A DNA stretch of 64,000 nucleotides from Asticcacaulis sp. AND118. Its GTDB lineage: Bacteria; Pseudomonadota; Alphaproteobacteria; Caulobacterales; Caulobacteraceae. The DNA is taken from contig NZ_CP084910.1 in the NCBI RefSeq assembly GCF_020535245.1, positions 1,898,501 to 1,962,500 on the forward strand. The letters are read 5' to 3'. Numbering within the stretch: the first letter of the stretch is position 1; each line of letters starts with the position of its first letter. The notes beneath the pieces were generated by a model, which saw only the letters and a program-made list of their open reading frames with translations, had not been told where the DNA came from and ran no database searches. A program made the position numbers and the translations under genes. Positions 8,464 to 16,562 of the stretch are shown piece after piece.

Positions 8464-9318
8464 TCAGTCCAGCGTCCACACCGCCGACTTGCCGCCCGGT
8501 TCGGCAAAGACCTTCGCCAGGTCTTCCGCGATCTCACCCATGGCCTGCACCACCGCGGCCGGCGCATTGATCGTCACCAGCGCGCAGCCGTTCATCTTCA
8601 ACGGATGGGTCAGCGGACGCAGACGTAGTTCGGCCACGGCGATATCCGGACCGCCCTCACCCGTCTGGTCTTCCAGCAGTTCGCATTCCATGTGGCGCAG
8701 GAAGCGGTCGAAGGTTTCAAGGTCCTTCAGCGGCAACCACACCAGCGCCTTGGCCGTCGGCTGCTTTTTCAGCACGTCGCGCAAGCATTCGTTGATGCGC
8801 TCATAGTCCTCGAACTTCTCGAACGGCGGATCGATGAGCAGAAGCAGGTCCTTGTCGTCACCAGCGGCCTCGACCGCCCCTTCGTAACCGTCCGTATGGC
8901 GCGCCTTGCCGCGCGGCAAGACGACGCCTTTCAGCAGTTCGTAATCGTCCTTGCGCAACTCGCAACCCACATAGCGACCCTCGGCCGTCAGGTGATCGAG
9001 CACCAGCAGCGGCGAGCCGGGATAGATGCCGATACGCGTCTTGAACCCCGCCGCGCGGTTCTTGGCCCACACATAGTCCGACAGGGGTTTCAGGCTGTCC
9101 GGCACCTCGCCGCCCAGCAGATAACCGATCCCGGCCTCAGCCTCTTTCGAGCGCGAAAAGGTCGGATCGGACAGGTCGTACTGCCCGGCTCCGGCGTGGG
9201 TGTCCACCACCTGCAAGGGTTTGTTTTCCTCACGCAGGGCGCGCAGGAAGTTCAGCAGGGCCGCGTGCTTGAACAGGTCGGCGAAGTTCCCGGCGTGAAA
9301 GCCGTGGCGATAGTTCAA
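8464..9318 (-). CDS. rlmJ: 23S rRNA (adenine(2030)-N6)-methyltransferase RlmJ
   Basis: RlmJ makes m6A2030 in 23S rRNA and was formerly the DNA-utilisation protein YhiR/ComJ. The 284-residue protein starts MNYRHGFHAGNFADLFKHAALL, the invariant N-terminus of the family, followed by VVDTHAGAGQYDLS (SAM binding) and LLLIDPPFEKFEDY, which holds the DPPF catalytic motif. Length fits the family. Its start overlaps the MmcQ-like gene by four bases, so translation is probably coupled. Confidence 0.96.
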   Translation of the reverse strand: MNYRHGFHAGNFADLFKHAALLNFLRALREENKPLQVVDTHAGAGQYDLSDPTFSRSKEAEAGIGYLLGGEVPDSLKPLSDYVWAKNRAAGFKTRIGIYPGSPLLVLDHLTAEGRYVGCELRKDDYELLKGVVLPRGKARHTDGYEGAVEAAGDDKDLLLLIDPPFEKFEDYERINECLRDVLKKQPTAKALVWLPLKDLETFDRFLRHMECELLEDQTGEGGPDIAVAELRLRPLTHPLKMNGCALVTINAPAAVVQAMGEIAEDLAKVFAEPGGKSAVWTLD

Positions 9319-9671
9319 AGCCCTAATTCCTTTTGCTTCTTCTTCGACAACCCGTCAGCCACCAGACGATGCGAGTCGGTGAGCAAGCCCCGCAACTCAT
9401 CGTCAGCCATCTGATCGCCGGTATAATACTGTATCCAGCTCATGCCACGCGAGGCCAGATAGGGCGCCGGGCGGCAATCGGGATGGTCGCGCAGGATTTC
9501 AAAGGTCATGGGCGAGACCTTGACGCTGAACGACAGATGCCCGTCCGGCTGCGTCCCCGCGATGATGAAAACCTTGCCGCCGACCTTCCACACGTCGGAA
9601 TCGCCCCACTGCACCACATGCGTCGTGGCGGTGAGCGACTGACAGAAGGCGTTGAGTTCATCGAGGGTCAT
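9315..9671 (-). CDS. MmcQ/YjbR family protein
   Basis: This 118-residue protein shows the YjbR/MmcQ layout: LNAFCQSLTATTHVVQWGDSDVWKVGGKVFIIAG, then LSFSVKVSPMTFEILRDHPDCRPAPYLASRGMSWIQY and a helical tail ending in lysines. The fold is a CyaY-like alpha/beta domain; DNA binding has been proposed from structure but is not well established. It overlaps rlmJ by four bases and precedes it in the operon. No signal or membrane segment is present. Confidence 0.88.
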   Translation of the reverse strand: MTLDELNAFCQSLTATTHVVQWGDSDVWKVGGKVFIIAGTQPDGHLSFSVKVSPMTFEILRDHPDCRPAPYLASRGMSWIQYYTGDQMADDELRGLLTDSHRLVADGLSKKKQKELGL

Positions 9672-9717
9672 GCGGTCATATATAGCACCTCCCCTGAAAT
9701 CAGGGCAGGAACTTACA

Positions 9718-11397
9718 TCACCCCTTCAAACCGCGGGCGATTTCCAGCGTGTCCGCCAGCAGCGATTCCGAGGTCGGCCACGCCCCCGCGCCCTTGCCGG
9801 TCACATACCAGAATTCACCGTTCTCAAGCTCGATGATGGCGCGGTTCTGCTCGCCCTTGGCCCCGACGAGATAGTGATCGGCCGGCAGTTCTTCGAGCTT
9901 CATCGACACTTCGAGACCTTTGGCCGTCATGATGGCGCGCGCCACGTAACGCAGGCCCTTACCCTTGGGGATGACCAGCGATTCCGCCGTGATGGCCCCC
10001 ACCTCGACGTGCGCCGGCGTCACACCGGGGAAGGCGATTTCGCGCAGCAGGCGCAGCTTGGCCCCCACATCGGTGCCGTCGAGATCGGCTGTGGAGTCGG
10101 GCTCGGCAAAACCCAGACGACGCGCTTCATCCATCGCCGCGTCGAAGGTCTTACCCGCCTCGACCTGATCGATGACGAAGTTGGACGTACCGTTAACAAC
10201 CCCGGCGATACTCTTGATCTTGTGAGACTTTACCGCACGCAGCAGGGCTTCGATGACCGGTGCGCCGCCACCGACCGAGGCCGAATAGGTCAGCGCCGCG
10301 CCCGACGCCTTCGCCGCGTCCTTCAGCTTGCCCTGCACCGCCGCCACGGCCTGTTTGTTGGCCGACGTGACGCCGACGCCCAGTTTCAGAAACTGCTCCA
10401 GCAGTTCCGCCGAAGGCGATACGCCGGTGCCTATATCGACAAACACGTCGACGTCGGCGCGAGCGAAGTTGCGCGCATCAGAGGTAAACTTACCGGCCAG
10501 CGGATGATCGCGGCGCTTCGACGGGTCGCGCACCAGCACGCGATCGACCTCGATCAGGTCCGACCATTCCAGACAGCGTTGCAGGAACATCGAGCCGACG
10601 CCGCCGGCCCCCATCACCGCCACGCGGATCTTGCGCGCGAAGCCCGGCGTCTTGCGCTCGGCGGTCTTGGCCCCCAGCACCGTTTCATAGCCACGCGCTA
10701 TGCCCGCCACCTCGACCTCAAGGCCATTTTCGTGGGCATATTTCATCGCCTTGGCCTGCACGACCGGGAAGGCGATCTTCTCGGCCTCTTCCCACGACAG
10801 GGCCGCATAGGGCTTGGCGGTGTCCGGATAGGTGTTCGGATCGATGTCGTAGACGGCGTCGACGTCCTTGTTCAGGCGCACGCGCACATCGCCGCCGGCG
10901 TCCTTGAGATTTTTGGCGATGAAGACCGCCGTCAGGTCCGAGCCCCCGCGACCCAGCAACACGGGCTCACCGGCGGCGTTTTCGGCCACATAACCCGGCA
11001 CGACGACGAGGTCGCAGGTCTTGAGATCGTTCAGCAGCACCTCGGTCTTGAGGCTGACCGGATGGGCGTTGAAATGGTCGCCTTCCGCCGTCAGGCCGAT
11101 TTCGGCGACCGAGCGAAAGCGCGTGACGATGCCCGACCGCTCGCAGGCCATGGCGAACAGGGTCGCGGCCTTCATTTCACCGGTCGCCAGCAGGTGCGGC
11201 GTCGCCGACGAGGCCGAGGCCTGAGTGTAACCCACGGCCAGACGCATAATCTGGTCTGTCTCTCCCTTGAAGGCCGAAATGACGGCAATCACCTTCTGAG
11301 CGTCACGCACATAACGGTAGACTTCGGACACGGCGCGATGCAGGGCCGCCTCGGAGGTCAGAACCGAACCACCGAATTTCACGACAAGGGTAGACAT
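9718..11397 (-). CDS. Bifunctional aspartokinase / homoserine dehydrogenase lacking ACT domains
   Basis: Residues 1 to about 260 form an aspartokinase domain: VVKFGGSVL near the N-terminus, LLATGEMKAA, LLGRGGSDLTA and KDVDAVYDIDPNTYPDT. Residues about 262-559 form homoserine dehydrogenase: IRVAVMGAGGVGSMFLQ (NADP binding), VGVTSANKQAVA, YSASVGGGAPVIEAL, GVVNGTSNFVID and EPDSTADLDGTDVGAKLRLL. It would phosphorylate aspartate and reduce aspartate semialdehyde to homoserine. Classical ThrA/MetL enzymes have about 200 extra residues of ACT-type regulatory linker; here the two domains are joined directly. I chose the ATG at 11397, preceded by GAGGAATTAT; a longer frame adds 30 unrelated residues. 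Confidence 0.9.
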   Translation of the reverse strand: MSTLVVKFGGSVLTSEAALHRAVSEVYRYVRDAQKVIAVISAFKGETDQIMRLAVGYTQASASSATPHLLATGEMKAATLFAMACERSGIVTRFRSVAEIGLTAEGDHFNAHPVSLKTEVLLNDLKTCDLVVVPGYVAENAAGEPVLLGRGGSDLTAVFIAKNLKDAGGDVRVRLNKDVDAVYDIDPNTYPDTAKPYAALSWEEAEKIAFPVVQAKAMKYAHENGLEVEVAGIARGYETVLGAKTAERKTPGFARKIRVAVMGAGGVGSMFLQRCLEWSDLIEVDRVLVRDPSKRRDHPLAGKFTSDARNFARADVDVFVDIGTGVSPSAELLEQFLKLGVGVTSANKQAVAAVQGKLKDAAKASGAALTYSASVGGGAPVIEALLRAVKSHKIKSIAGVVNGTSNFVIDQVEAGKTFDAAMDEARRLGFAEPDSTADLDGTDVGAKLRLLREIAFPGVTPAHVEVGAITAESLVIPKGKGLRYVARAIMTAKGLEVSMKLEELPADHYLVGAKGEQNRAIIELENGEFWYVTGKGAGAWPTSESLLADTLEIARGLKG

Positions 11398-11548
11398 AGA
11401 TAATTCCTCTTCTCCAATCGCACAGCTTTTGTGTTTCTGGCGGCAGGCGGATTGAACTGGCGTTATAAGTCTTTTCAACCAATTCAAAGAAAAAAGATAA
11501 GGCCCGCGCCGATTTTCGTGTTAAGCGCGCAACGGCGGAGAGAAGTCG

Positions 11549-12493
11549 TTGCAACAGTATCTAAAATCGTCGGTAAGCCTCAAGGCCTATGCCTGTCTGC
11601 TCATCGCCTCGGTGCTGTGGGCCGGGAACATGGTGGCTGGCAAGCTGGCCGTCGGGCACATCAGCCCGGCCATGCTGTCGGCGGCGCGCTGGGTACTGGC
11701 GGCGCTGGTCATCTTCGCCCTTTCGATCAGGCCGCTGCGCCGCGACTGGCCCGTCATCCGTCAGCACCTGCCGCTGTTGCTGGGCTACGGTTTCTTCGGC
11801 TTCGCCTCGTTCAACATCCTGCTCTATACGGCGCTCCAGCACACCAGCGCTATCAATGTGGTGATCGAAGACGCCGGCATCCCGCTGGTTATCATGGGGC
11901 TGAACTACGCGCTCTATCGCATCAGGGCGTCGTGGGCGCAGATCGCCGGATTCGGGATCACCGCCATCGGCGTCATACTCACCGCCACCCACGGCGATCT
12001 GAGGAATATCGTCCATCTCGACCTCAATATCGGCGATGTGCTGATGCTGCTGGCGGTCATCAATTACGGCGTCTACACCGTCGCCCTGCGCTATAAGCCG
12101 CAAATCCACTGGCAAAGCCTGATGGCCATTCCGACCCTGGGCGCGATACTGGCCGCCCTGCCCTACCTGCTGTGGATGTCGCGTGATACGGGTATCGTCT
12201 GGCCGGACGTGACCGGCTGGCTGATCGTGCTCTATACCGGCCTTCTCCCGTCGCTGGTGGCGCAGGTCTGCTATGTGTGGGGCGTCGAGCTGATCGGCCC
12301 CAACCGCGCCGGCCTGTTCATCAACACCATCCCGCTGTTCGGCGTCATCCTGTCGGTGCTGATCCTGCGCGAGCCCCTGCACGGCTTTCATTTCTGGGCG
12401 CTGGGGCTGGTCGTTTCAGGCATCGTGCTTGCCGAGTGGGGGCGGCCAAAACCGCTTGCCCCGGTTCAGCGGCATAGCGAGCGATCGACATAG
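11549..12493 (+). CDS. DMT-superfamily (EamA) transporter
   Basis: About ten hydrophobic helices in two EamA halves are visible across 314 residues, with LIASVLWAGNMVAGKLAV at the N-terminus and PSLVAQVCYVWGVELIGPNRAGLFINTIPLFGVILSVLILREPLHGFHFWALGLVVSGIVLAEWGR in the second half. Such inner-membrane proteins export amino acids or other metabolites; the substrate is not evident. It is divergent from the aspartokinase-homoserine dehydrogenase gene across 151 bases, which makes export of a related amino acid an attractive but unproven idea. The start is TTG behind GGAGAGAAG. The 3' end overlaps the 61-residue gene tail to tail by 28 bases. Confidence 0.88.
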   Translation: MQQYLKSSVSLKAYACLLIASVLWAGNMVAGKLAVGHISPAMLSAARWVLAALVIFALSIRPLRRDWPVIRQHLPLLLGYGFFGFASFNILLYTALQHTSAINVVIEDAGIPLVIMGLNYALYRIRASWAQIAGFGITAIGVILTATHGDLRNIVHLDLNIGDVLMLLAVINYGVYTVALRYKPQIHWQSLMAIPTLGAILAALPYLLWMSRDTGIVWPDVTGWLIVLYTGLLPSLVAQVCYVWGVELIGPNRAGLFINTIPLFGVILSVLILREPLHGFHFWALGLVVSGIVLAEWGRPKPLAPVQRHSERST

Positions 12494-12651
12494 GTTTTGT
12501 TGCCGTTTTTATTGATATAGTAACATCCACCTCTGCGACCCCGGATATATGTCCTGGGCGTTTTGGGGCGATAACGATTTTCAGCGAGCAGAGTCCTGGG
12601 CCAGAGTAGAGCCAGCAACAGACTGCCTGCCAGTAAACGCCGTGTAGACAT
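12466..12651 (-). CDS. Small secreted basic protein with a PBCV-adaptor-like motif
   Basis: This 61-residue protein has a Sec-type signal peptide (STRRLLAGSLLLALLWPRTLLAEN) and a mature part of about 37 residues ending RGGCYYINKNGNKTYVDRSLC. That C-terminal motif is shared with many small bacterial proteins and resembles the PBCV-specific basic adaptor domain; its two cysteines could form a disulfide. It follows the SDR gene by 26 bases on the same strand, with GGAGG overlapping the SDR's end, so it is probably the third gene of that unit. The function is unknown. Confidence 0.7.
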   Translation of the reverse strand: MSTRRLLAGSLLLALLWPRTLLAENRYRPKTPRTYIRGRRGGCYYINKNGNKTYVDRSLCR

Positions 12652-12677
12652 GGGTATTCACGCCTCCGCAGAAGACG

Positions 12678-13427
12678 CTATACCATTTTTTTCACAGCTT
12701 TGAAATAAAGCCCGTCCGGCAACAGACTCAGAAACTTGACCAGTCGTGTAAAACCTTTCGGGAAGTGTATTTCAAACCGCTGGCTATCAATCTCGCCGGC
12801 AATGGCACGGGCGGCTTTTTCCGGCGTAATCATCATAGGCATCTCGAAACCGTTCTTGTCGGTGAGCCGCGTTTTGACAAAGCCCGGATTGATCACCTTG
12901 ATGTCCAGACGGTCGCCATGTTCGGCGCGCAAGGAGGTGGCGAGAGAGATCACCCCCGCCTTGGTGGCGGCATAGGGCTGACCGTTGGGCAACCCGCGAT
13001 AGCCGGCCACCGAGGCGCACAGGGCGATCTGTCCCTTCTCGGCCATGATCGGTAAGACGGCTTCCACAACATGGAACGCGCCTTTCAGATTGGTATCGAC
13101 GATACGGCTCATATCGCCGAGATCGATCTGCCCCAGCTTCATCGGCGTGTAAGCTCCGGCAAAGAAGAGAACCCGGTCGAGCGGACCGACCGTATCCCTC
13201 AGCCAGGCGGCGGAGCGCATCACCGCTGCGCCATCGGACACATCCAGCGGCAGAACCCGATGCCCGCGACCGTTCAGGCGTTTGCACAGGGCGTCCAGCG
13301 CTTCGGCGTTGCGCGCTGAAAGAATGATTTCTTCTCCCCGCGCCGCCAGCCGTTCAGCCAGAGCCTCGCCTATCCCGCTCGACGCACCGATAATCCAGGT
13401 GCGTTTGGTCTTTTTACGCGGCTTCAT
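12678..13427 (-). CDS. Short-chain dehydrogenase/reductase
   Basis: This classical SDR of 249 residues has the NAD(P)-binding TWIIGASSGIGEALAERLAARG near the N-terminus, the structural FFAGAYTP segment in place of the usual NNAG, and an active-site YAATKAG with the catalytic Tyr and Lys. The C-terminal phrase VKTRLTDKNGFEMPMMITPEKAARAIAGEI resembles SDRs of membrane-lipid operons. Its start overlaps the chalcone isomerase-like gene by four bases. The substrate is unknown; a lipid or polyketide-like carbonyl is a guess from context. Confidence 0.88.
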   Translation of the reverse strand: MKPRKKTKRTWIIGASSGIGEALAERLAARGEEIILSARNAEALDALCKRLNGRGHRVLPLDVSDGAAVMRSAAWLRDTVGPLDRVLFFAGAYTPMKLGQIDLGDMSRIVDTNLKGAFHVVEAVLPIMAEKGQIALCASVAGYRGLPNGQPYAATKAGVISLATSLRAEHGDRLDIKVINPGFVKTRLTDKNGFEMPMMITPEKAARAIAGEIDSQRFEIHFPKGFTRLVKFLSLLPDGLYFKAVKKMV

Positions 13428-13969
13428 GCGCCCCCCAGAAGTTTGGCTCTCAGCGTTTTGGATGACGTCCGGCTCCCCAGCCAGATATCGAAAAACAGTC
13501 GTGTGAATTGCGGGTCGCGGATAGCGCCGATCCGGCGACCGTTGTGAATAAACTGTGCGTGTCCCTCGGCGCTGCGTATGCCTGTAATATAGGCTCCGGA
13601 CCGGATGTCAGGAAAGATGGCGGTCATCTGCCGCCGCCACTCTTCCAGCCTGGGCTTATCTGAAAACCCCTGCTTGCGGATTTCTGCGACCGTATGATCC
13701 ACGATGTGCTTCGCGCTGAAGCTTTTGAGATAATCGAGCCGCAGGGCGAAGGGTTTTTGCGGGTCATAGCGGCCATTGGGCGCGTACAGACTGGCGTCGA
13801 AAATCGACATGCCCAGCACGCTGTAACGGCCCCTGCCGACCAGCTTGCCGTCCGGCACTTCGGCCGGGAGTTCCGCCCGCGCCGCAGCAGCGCCAAGCCA
13901 GAGCGGCAGGGTGCAAACGGAGGCCACGATGTCACGACGTTTGATTGGGGTCATACCGGGATTACGCAT
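13424..13969 (-). CDS. Chalcone isomerase-like periplasmic protein
   Basis: This 181-residue protein begins with a signal peptide (IKRRDIVASVCTLPLWLGAAAARAE) and continues with the bacterial chalcone-isomerase-like pattern: GKLVGRGRYSVLGMSIFDASLYAP, FALRLDYLKSFSAKHIVDHTVAEIRKQG and FTRLFFDIWLGSRTSSKTLRAKLLG. These proteins share the fold of plant chalcone isomerase but not its known activity; in proteobacteria they are often coded beside SDR and cyclopropane-fatty-acid genes. It is translationally coupled to the SDR by a four-base overlap. The exact role is unknown. Confidence 0.82.
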   Translation of the reverse strand: MRNPGMTPIKRRDIVASVCTLPLWLGAAAARAELPAEVPDGKLVGRGRYSVLGMSIFDASLYAPNGRYDPQKPFALRLDYLKSFSAKHIVDHTVAEIRKQGFSDKPRLEEWRRQMTAIFPDIRSGAYITGIRSAEGHAQFIHNGRRIGAIRDPQFTRLFFDIWLGSRTSSKTLRAKLLGGA

Positions 13970-14073
13970 GAACCCCGTAAGCGGATGACCGGCTTATGCC
14001 CTTCTTATGTTATAAAGCGACTTGCCATCCGCCTCTTGACGACGATGCGGGCTTGAGCGCATAAGCGCACATA

Positions 14074-14177
14074 ACTCATCGAGACCAGCCGAGGGACAGG
14101 CCCGACGACGCTGGGGCAACCACCGAACCTTCGGAATGGTGCCAACTCCTGCGGAAGCACGCTTCCGACAGATGAGA
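14074..14177 (+). promoter_or_regulatory. SAM riboswitch aptamer (S-box / SAM-I-like) upstream of metX
   Basis: The P1 strands CTCATC (14075-14080) and GATGAG (14171-14176) pair. Between them lie the S-box core elements GAGGGAC-GGCCC, GGCAACC and GGTGCCAACTCC, plus a P4 hairpin GGAAGC/GCTTCC. This is the SAM-I clan, which binds S-adenosylmethionine and turns off methionine synthesis. Many Alphaproteobacteria use the smaller SAM-II instead, whose pattern this is not. The downstream genes metX and metB fit exactly. Confidence 0.88.
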
Positions 14178-14186
14178 GAAGCGATA

Positions 14187-14250
14187 CCCGGCTATGAGGC
14201 CGGGCCTTCTCCCGACTGGTCCGTTGAGTCCCTGTATTCGCCACCGGACC
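14187..14250 (+). promoter_or_regulatory. Probable expression platform of the metX riboswitch
   Basis: A strong hairpin CCCGGC-TATGAG-GCCGGG (14187-14204) follows the aptamer without a T-run. A second pair, GGTCCG (14218-14223) with CGGACC (14245-14250), closes just before the metX ATG. No clear Shine-Dalgarno is exposed. This suggests control of translation initiation rather than classical termination, but that is inference from visual pairing only. Confidence 0.5.
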
Positions 14251-14253
14251 ACC

Positions 14254-15237
14254 ATGAGCTTTATCAAACCCACCACCTCGCCCGACCTTACCGGAACCGA
14301 TATCCGCGTTGATATTCCAGAGGATTTCCGGCTGCGAAGCGGACAAAAACTGGAACAGACCGATGTCGTCGCGCGCCTCTACGGGCCTGCCGACGGCCGG
14401 GTCGTCGTGGCCGCGGGCGGCATCTCCGCCGGGCGCATCCTGTTCGCCAAGGAAGACACGACCGACACCGCCCCCGGCTGGTGGGAAGGCGTGGCGGGCC
14501 CCGGTGAAGCGCTCGACCTCAACACCTTCCGCGTCCTGTCGATCGAGTTCGCGCCGCGCCTGCCGGCGTCGCAGGTCTACACCATCACCACCCACGATCA
14601 GGCGCGTCTGGTCAGGCTGATCCTTGATCATCTTGAGGTGCCGCACGTCTTCGCCTTTATCGGCGCGTCCTACGGCGCCATGATCGGTCTGGCCTTCGCC
14701 GAACTTTATCCCGACTATATCGACCGCGTGTGCTGCATTTCCGCCGCCCATCGCGCGCATCCGATGGCCACCGCCATGCGTGGCCTGCAACGCCGCCTGC
14801 TCCAGTTCGGCCTCGACAATGGCCGCGAGCAGGAAGGCATTTCGCTGGCGCGCCAACTGGCCATGACCACCTATCGTTCCGAAGCCGAGTTCTCCGAACG
14901 CTTCGACGGCCCGGCCCCGGACTGGGCCGGCGAAAACTATACGGTGTGCGGCTATCTGCGCGCGCGCGGCGACGCCTATGCCTCGAACGCCAACCGCTGG
15001 ATTTCCATGTCCGATTCGCTCGACCGTCATCGCGTCGATCCGGCGAAGATCAAGGCGAAGGTGTTTCTGGCCGCCGTGCCGACCGACCGTCTGGTGCCCT
15101 ATTCGGACATGCAGACCCTGCACGAAGCGCTGAACGACAGCGTCTTCATCGACTTTCCCTCGCTGTACGGACACGACGCGTTCCTTAAGGAAATCAGCGC
15201 CGTGTCGGATATTGTCCGCACGTCTCTTAACGATTAA
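14254..15237 (+). CDS. metX: Homoserine O-acyltransferase, MetX family
   Basis: This alpha/beta-hydrolase enzyme of 327 residues acylates the hydroxyl of homoserine (acetyl- or succinyl-CoA donor) for methionine synthesis. The nucleophile elbow is GASYGAMIGLAFAELYP; the other triad members are probably the Asp in PTDRLVPYSDM and the His in SLYGHDAFLKE. The sequence resembles the shorter MetX of Xanthomonadales metX-metB clusters, where succinyl-CoA is used, more than classical GGSMGG-type enzymes. Donor specificity cannot be read with confidence. It is led by a SAM riboswitch and followed by metB after a 110-base gap filled by a palindromic repeat. Confidence 0.9.
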   Translation: MSFIKPTTSPDLTGTDIRVDIPEDFRLRSGQKLEQTDVVARLYGPADGRVVVAAGGISAGRILFAKEDTTDTAPGWWEGVAGPGEALDLNTFRVLSIEFAPRLPASQVYTITTHDQARLVRLILDHLEVPHVFAFIGASYGAMIGLAFAELYPDYIDRVCCISAAHRAHPMATAMRGLQRRLLQFGLDNGREQEGISLARQLAMTTYRSEAEFSERFDGPAPDWAGENYTVCGYLRARGDAYASNANRWISMSDSLDRHRVDPAKIKAKVFLAAVPTDRLVPYSDMQTLHEALNDSVFIDFPSLYGHDAFLKEISAVSDIVRTSLND

Positions 15238-15239
15238 CC

Positions 15240-15341
15240 CCCTCTCCCTGAGGGAGAGGGCTGGGGTGAGGGGGAGCCATATACTCAACCATCACCCCCT
15301 CACCCGGCGCTTTGCGCCACCCTCTCCCTCAAGGGAGAGGG
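15240..15341. repeat. Palindromic repeat, family B, copy 1 (metX-metB junction)
   Basis: Two perfect or near-perfect hairpins, CCCTCTCCCT/AGGGAGAGGG at 15240-15260 and CCCTCTCCCT/AGGGAGAGGG at 15320-15341, enclose a second nested pair GGTGAGGGGG / CCCCCTCACC and a small GGCGC/GCGCC loop. The element starts three bases after the metX stop and its right end merges into the metB Shine-Dalgarno. The same architecture occurs inside mutY at 62926-63035. Confidence 0.9.
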
Positions 15342-15347
15342 GGAGGA

Positions 15348-16520
15348 ATGAAAATGTCCAACAAAGACTACCTCAAAGACGCTAAACTCGGCACCAAGGT
15401 CATCAATATCGGCATCGACACCGACCGGGCGCACGGCGCGGTCATGCCGCCGATCTATCTGTCGTCGAACTATTCCTTCGAAGGCTTCGGCCAGAAGCGC
15501 GGCTACGACTATGCCCGCTCCGGCAACCCCACGCGCGACATCATCGCTGACGTCATCGCCGAGCTTGAAGGCGGCGCGGGCGCGGTGATGACGGCTTCGG
15601 GCCTCGCGGCGCTGGACCTGCTGTGGCAGGACCTGCCGAACAAGCGCGTGGTGGTCCCGCACGACTGCTACGGCGGCACGCAGCGCCTGCTCAATGCCCG
15701 CCAACGTCAAGGGTTGATCGAGGTCGTCTATGTCGATCAGGGCGACGATGCGGCCATCGAAGCCGCCCTGTCGCAGCCGGCGGGCCTACTGTTGCTGGAG
15801 ACGCCGTCCAACCCGCTGATGCGCGTCATCGACCTCGAAAAGCTGACCGCCCTGGGCCACAAGGCCGAGGCGAAGGTCGCGGTCGACAACACCTTCCTCT
15901 CCCCGGCCCTGCAGAATCCGATCCAGTTCGGCGCGGATTTCGTCATCCATTCGACGACCAAGTATATCAACGGTCATTCGGATGTTATCGGCGGCGCGCT
16001 GGTCTGCACCACGGCGGAGGACGTCACCACCTATAGCTGGTGGGCCAACTGCCTCGGTTCGACGCCCGGCGCGTTCGATTCCTACATGACGCTGCGCGGC
16101 GTGCGCACGCTTCTGGTGCGCGTCAAGCAGCAGCAGGAATCGGCGCAGGCGATTGCCGAGTTCCTCGAAAGTCATCCAGCGGTGTCGCGCGTCTTCTATC
16201 CCGGCCTGCCCTCGCACCCTCAGCACGCGCTGGCCAGACGCCAGCAAAAGGGCTTCGGCGCGATGATGAGCTTCGAACTGGCCGGGGGGCTTGAAGCCGT
16301 CAAGCGCGTGCTCGAAGTCGTCGAACTGTTCAGCCTGGCCGAAAGCCTCGGCGGCGTCGAAAGCCTGATCGTGCATCCGGGCTCGATGACCCATGCGGCC
16401 ATGTCTCCCGAAGCGCAGGCCACAGCCGGCATTACCGAGGGCCTGCTGCGTCTGTCGATCGGCCTCGAAGACCCGTCCGACCTGATCGCCGCGCTCGACC
16501 GGGCATTGGCGGTCGTTTAA
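15348..16520 (+). CDS. metB: Cystathionine gamma-synthase (PLP-dependent, Cys/Met metabolism)
   Basis: This 390-residue PLP enzyme of the Cys/Met family has a YDYARSGNPTRD substrate loop, AVMTASGLAALDL, VVPHDCYGGTQRLL, and the PLP-lysine motif VIHSTTKYINGHSDVIGGA. It joins O-acylhomoserine to cysteine to make cystathionine. Following metX under a SAM riboswitch makes cystathionine gamma-synthase the best call; cystathionine lyase or O-acylhomoserine sulfhydrylase are less likely but share the fold. I chose the ATG at 15348 right behind GGGAGGA; an earlier in-frame ATG lies inside the palindromic repeat and is implausible. Confidence 0.92.
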   Translation: MKMSNKDYLKDAKLGTKVINIGIDTDRAHGAVMPPIYLSSNYSFEGFGQKRGYDYARSGNPTRDIIADVIAELEGGAGAVMTASGLAALDLLWQDLPNKRVVVPHDCYGGTQRLLNARQRQGLIEVVYVDQGDDAAIEAALSQPAGLLLLETPSNPLMRVIDLEKLTALGHKAEAKVAVDNTFLSPALQNPIQFGADFVIHSTTKYINGHSDVIGGALVCTTAEDVTTYSWWANCLGSTPGAFDSYMTLRGVRTLLVRVKQQQESAQAIAEFLESHPAVSRVFYPGLPSHPQHALARRQQKGFGAMMSFELAGGLEAVKRVLEVVELFSLAESLGGVESLIVHPGSMTHAAMSPEAQATAGITEGLLRLSIGLEDPSDLIAALDRALAVV

Positions 16521-16562
16521 TCCTCCTCCCCCGCTTCGCCCAAGGGCTCGCAGGGGAGGATG

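Noticed and set aside
9652-11403. A 583-codon plus-strand frame opposite the aspartokinase-homoserine dehydrogenase
   Set aside because: Composition is that of a reverse-complement shadow, while the minus-strand product has all catalytic motifs of two enzymes.
14005-15288. A 427-codon minus-strand frame opposite metX and the riboswitch
   Set aside because: Its apparent N-terminus (LTPALSLRERG) is translated palindromic repeat, a common artefact, and metX on the other strand is clear.
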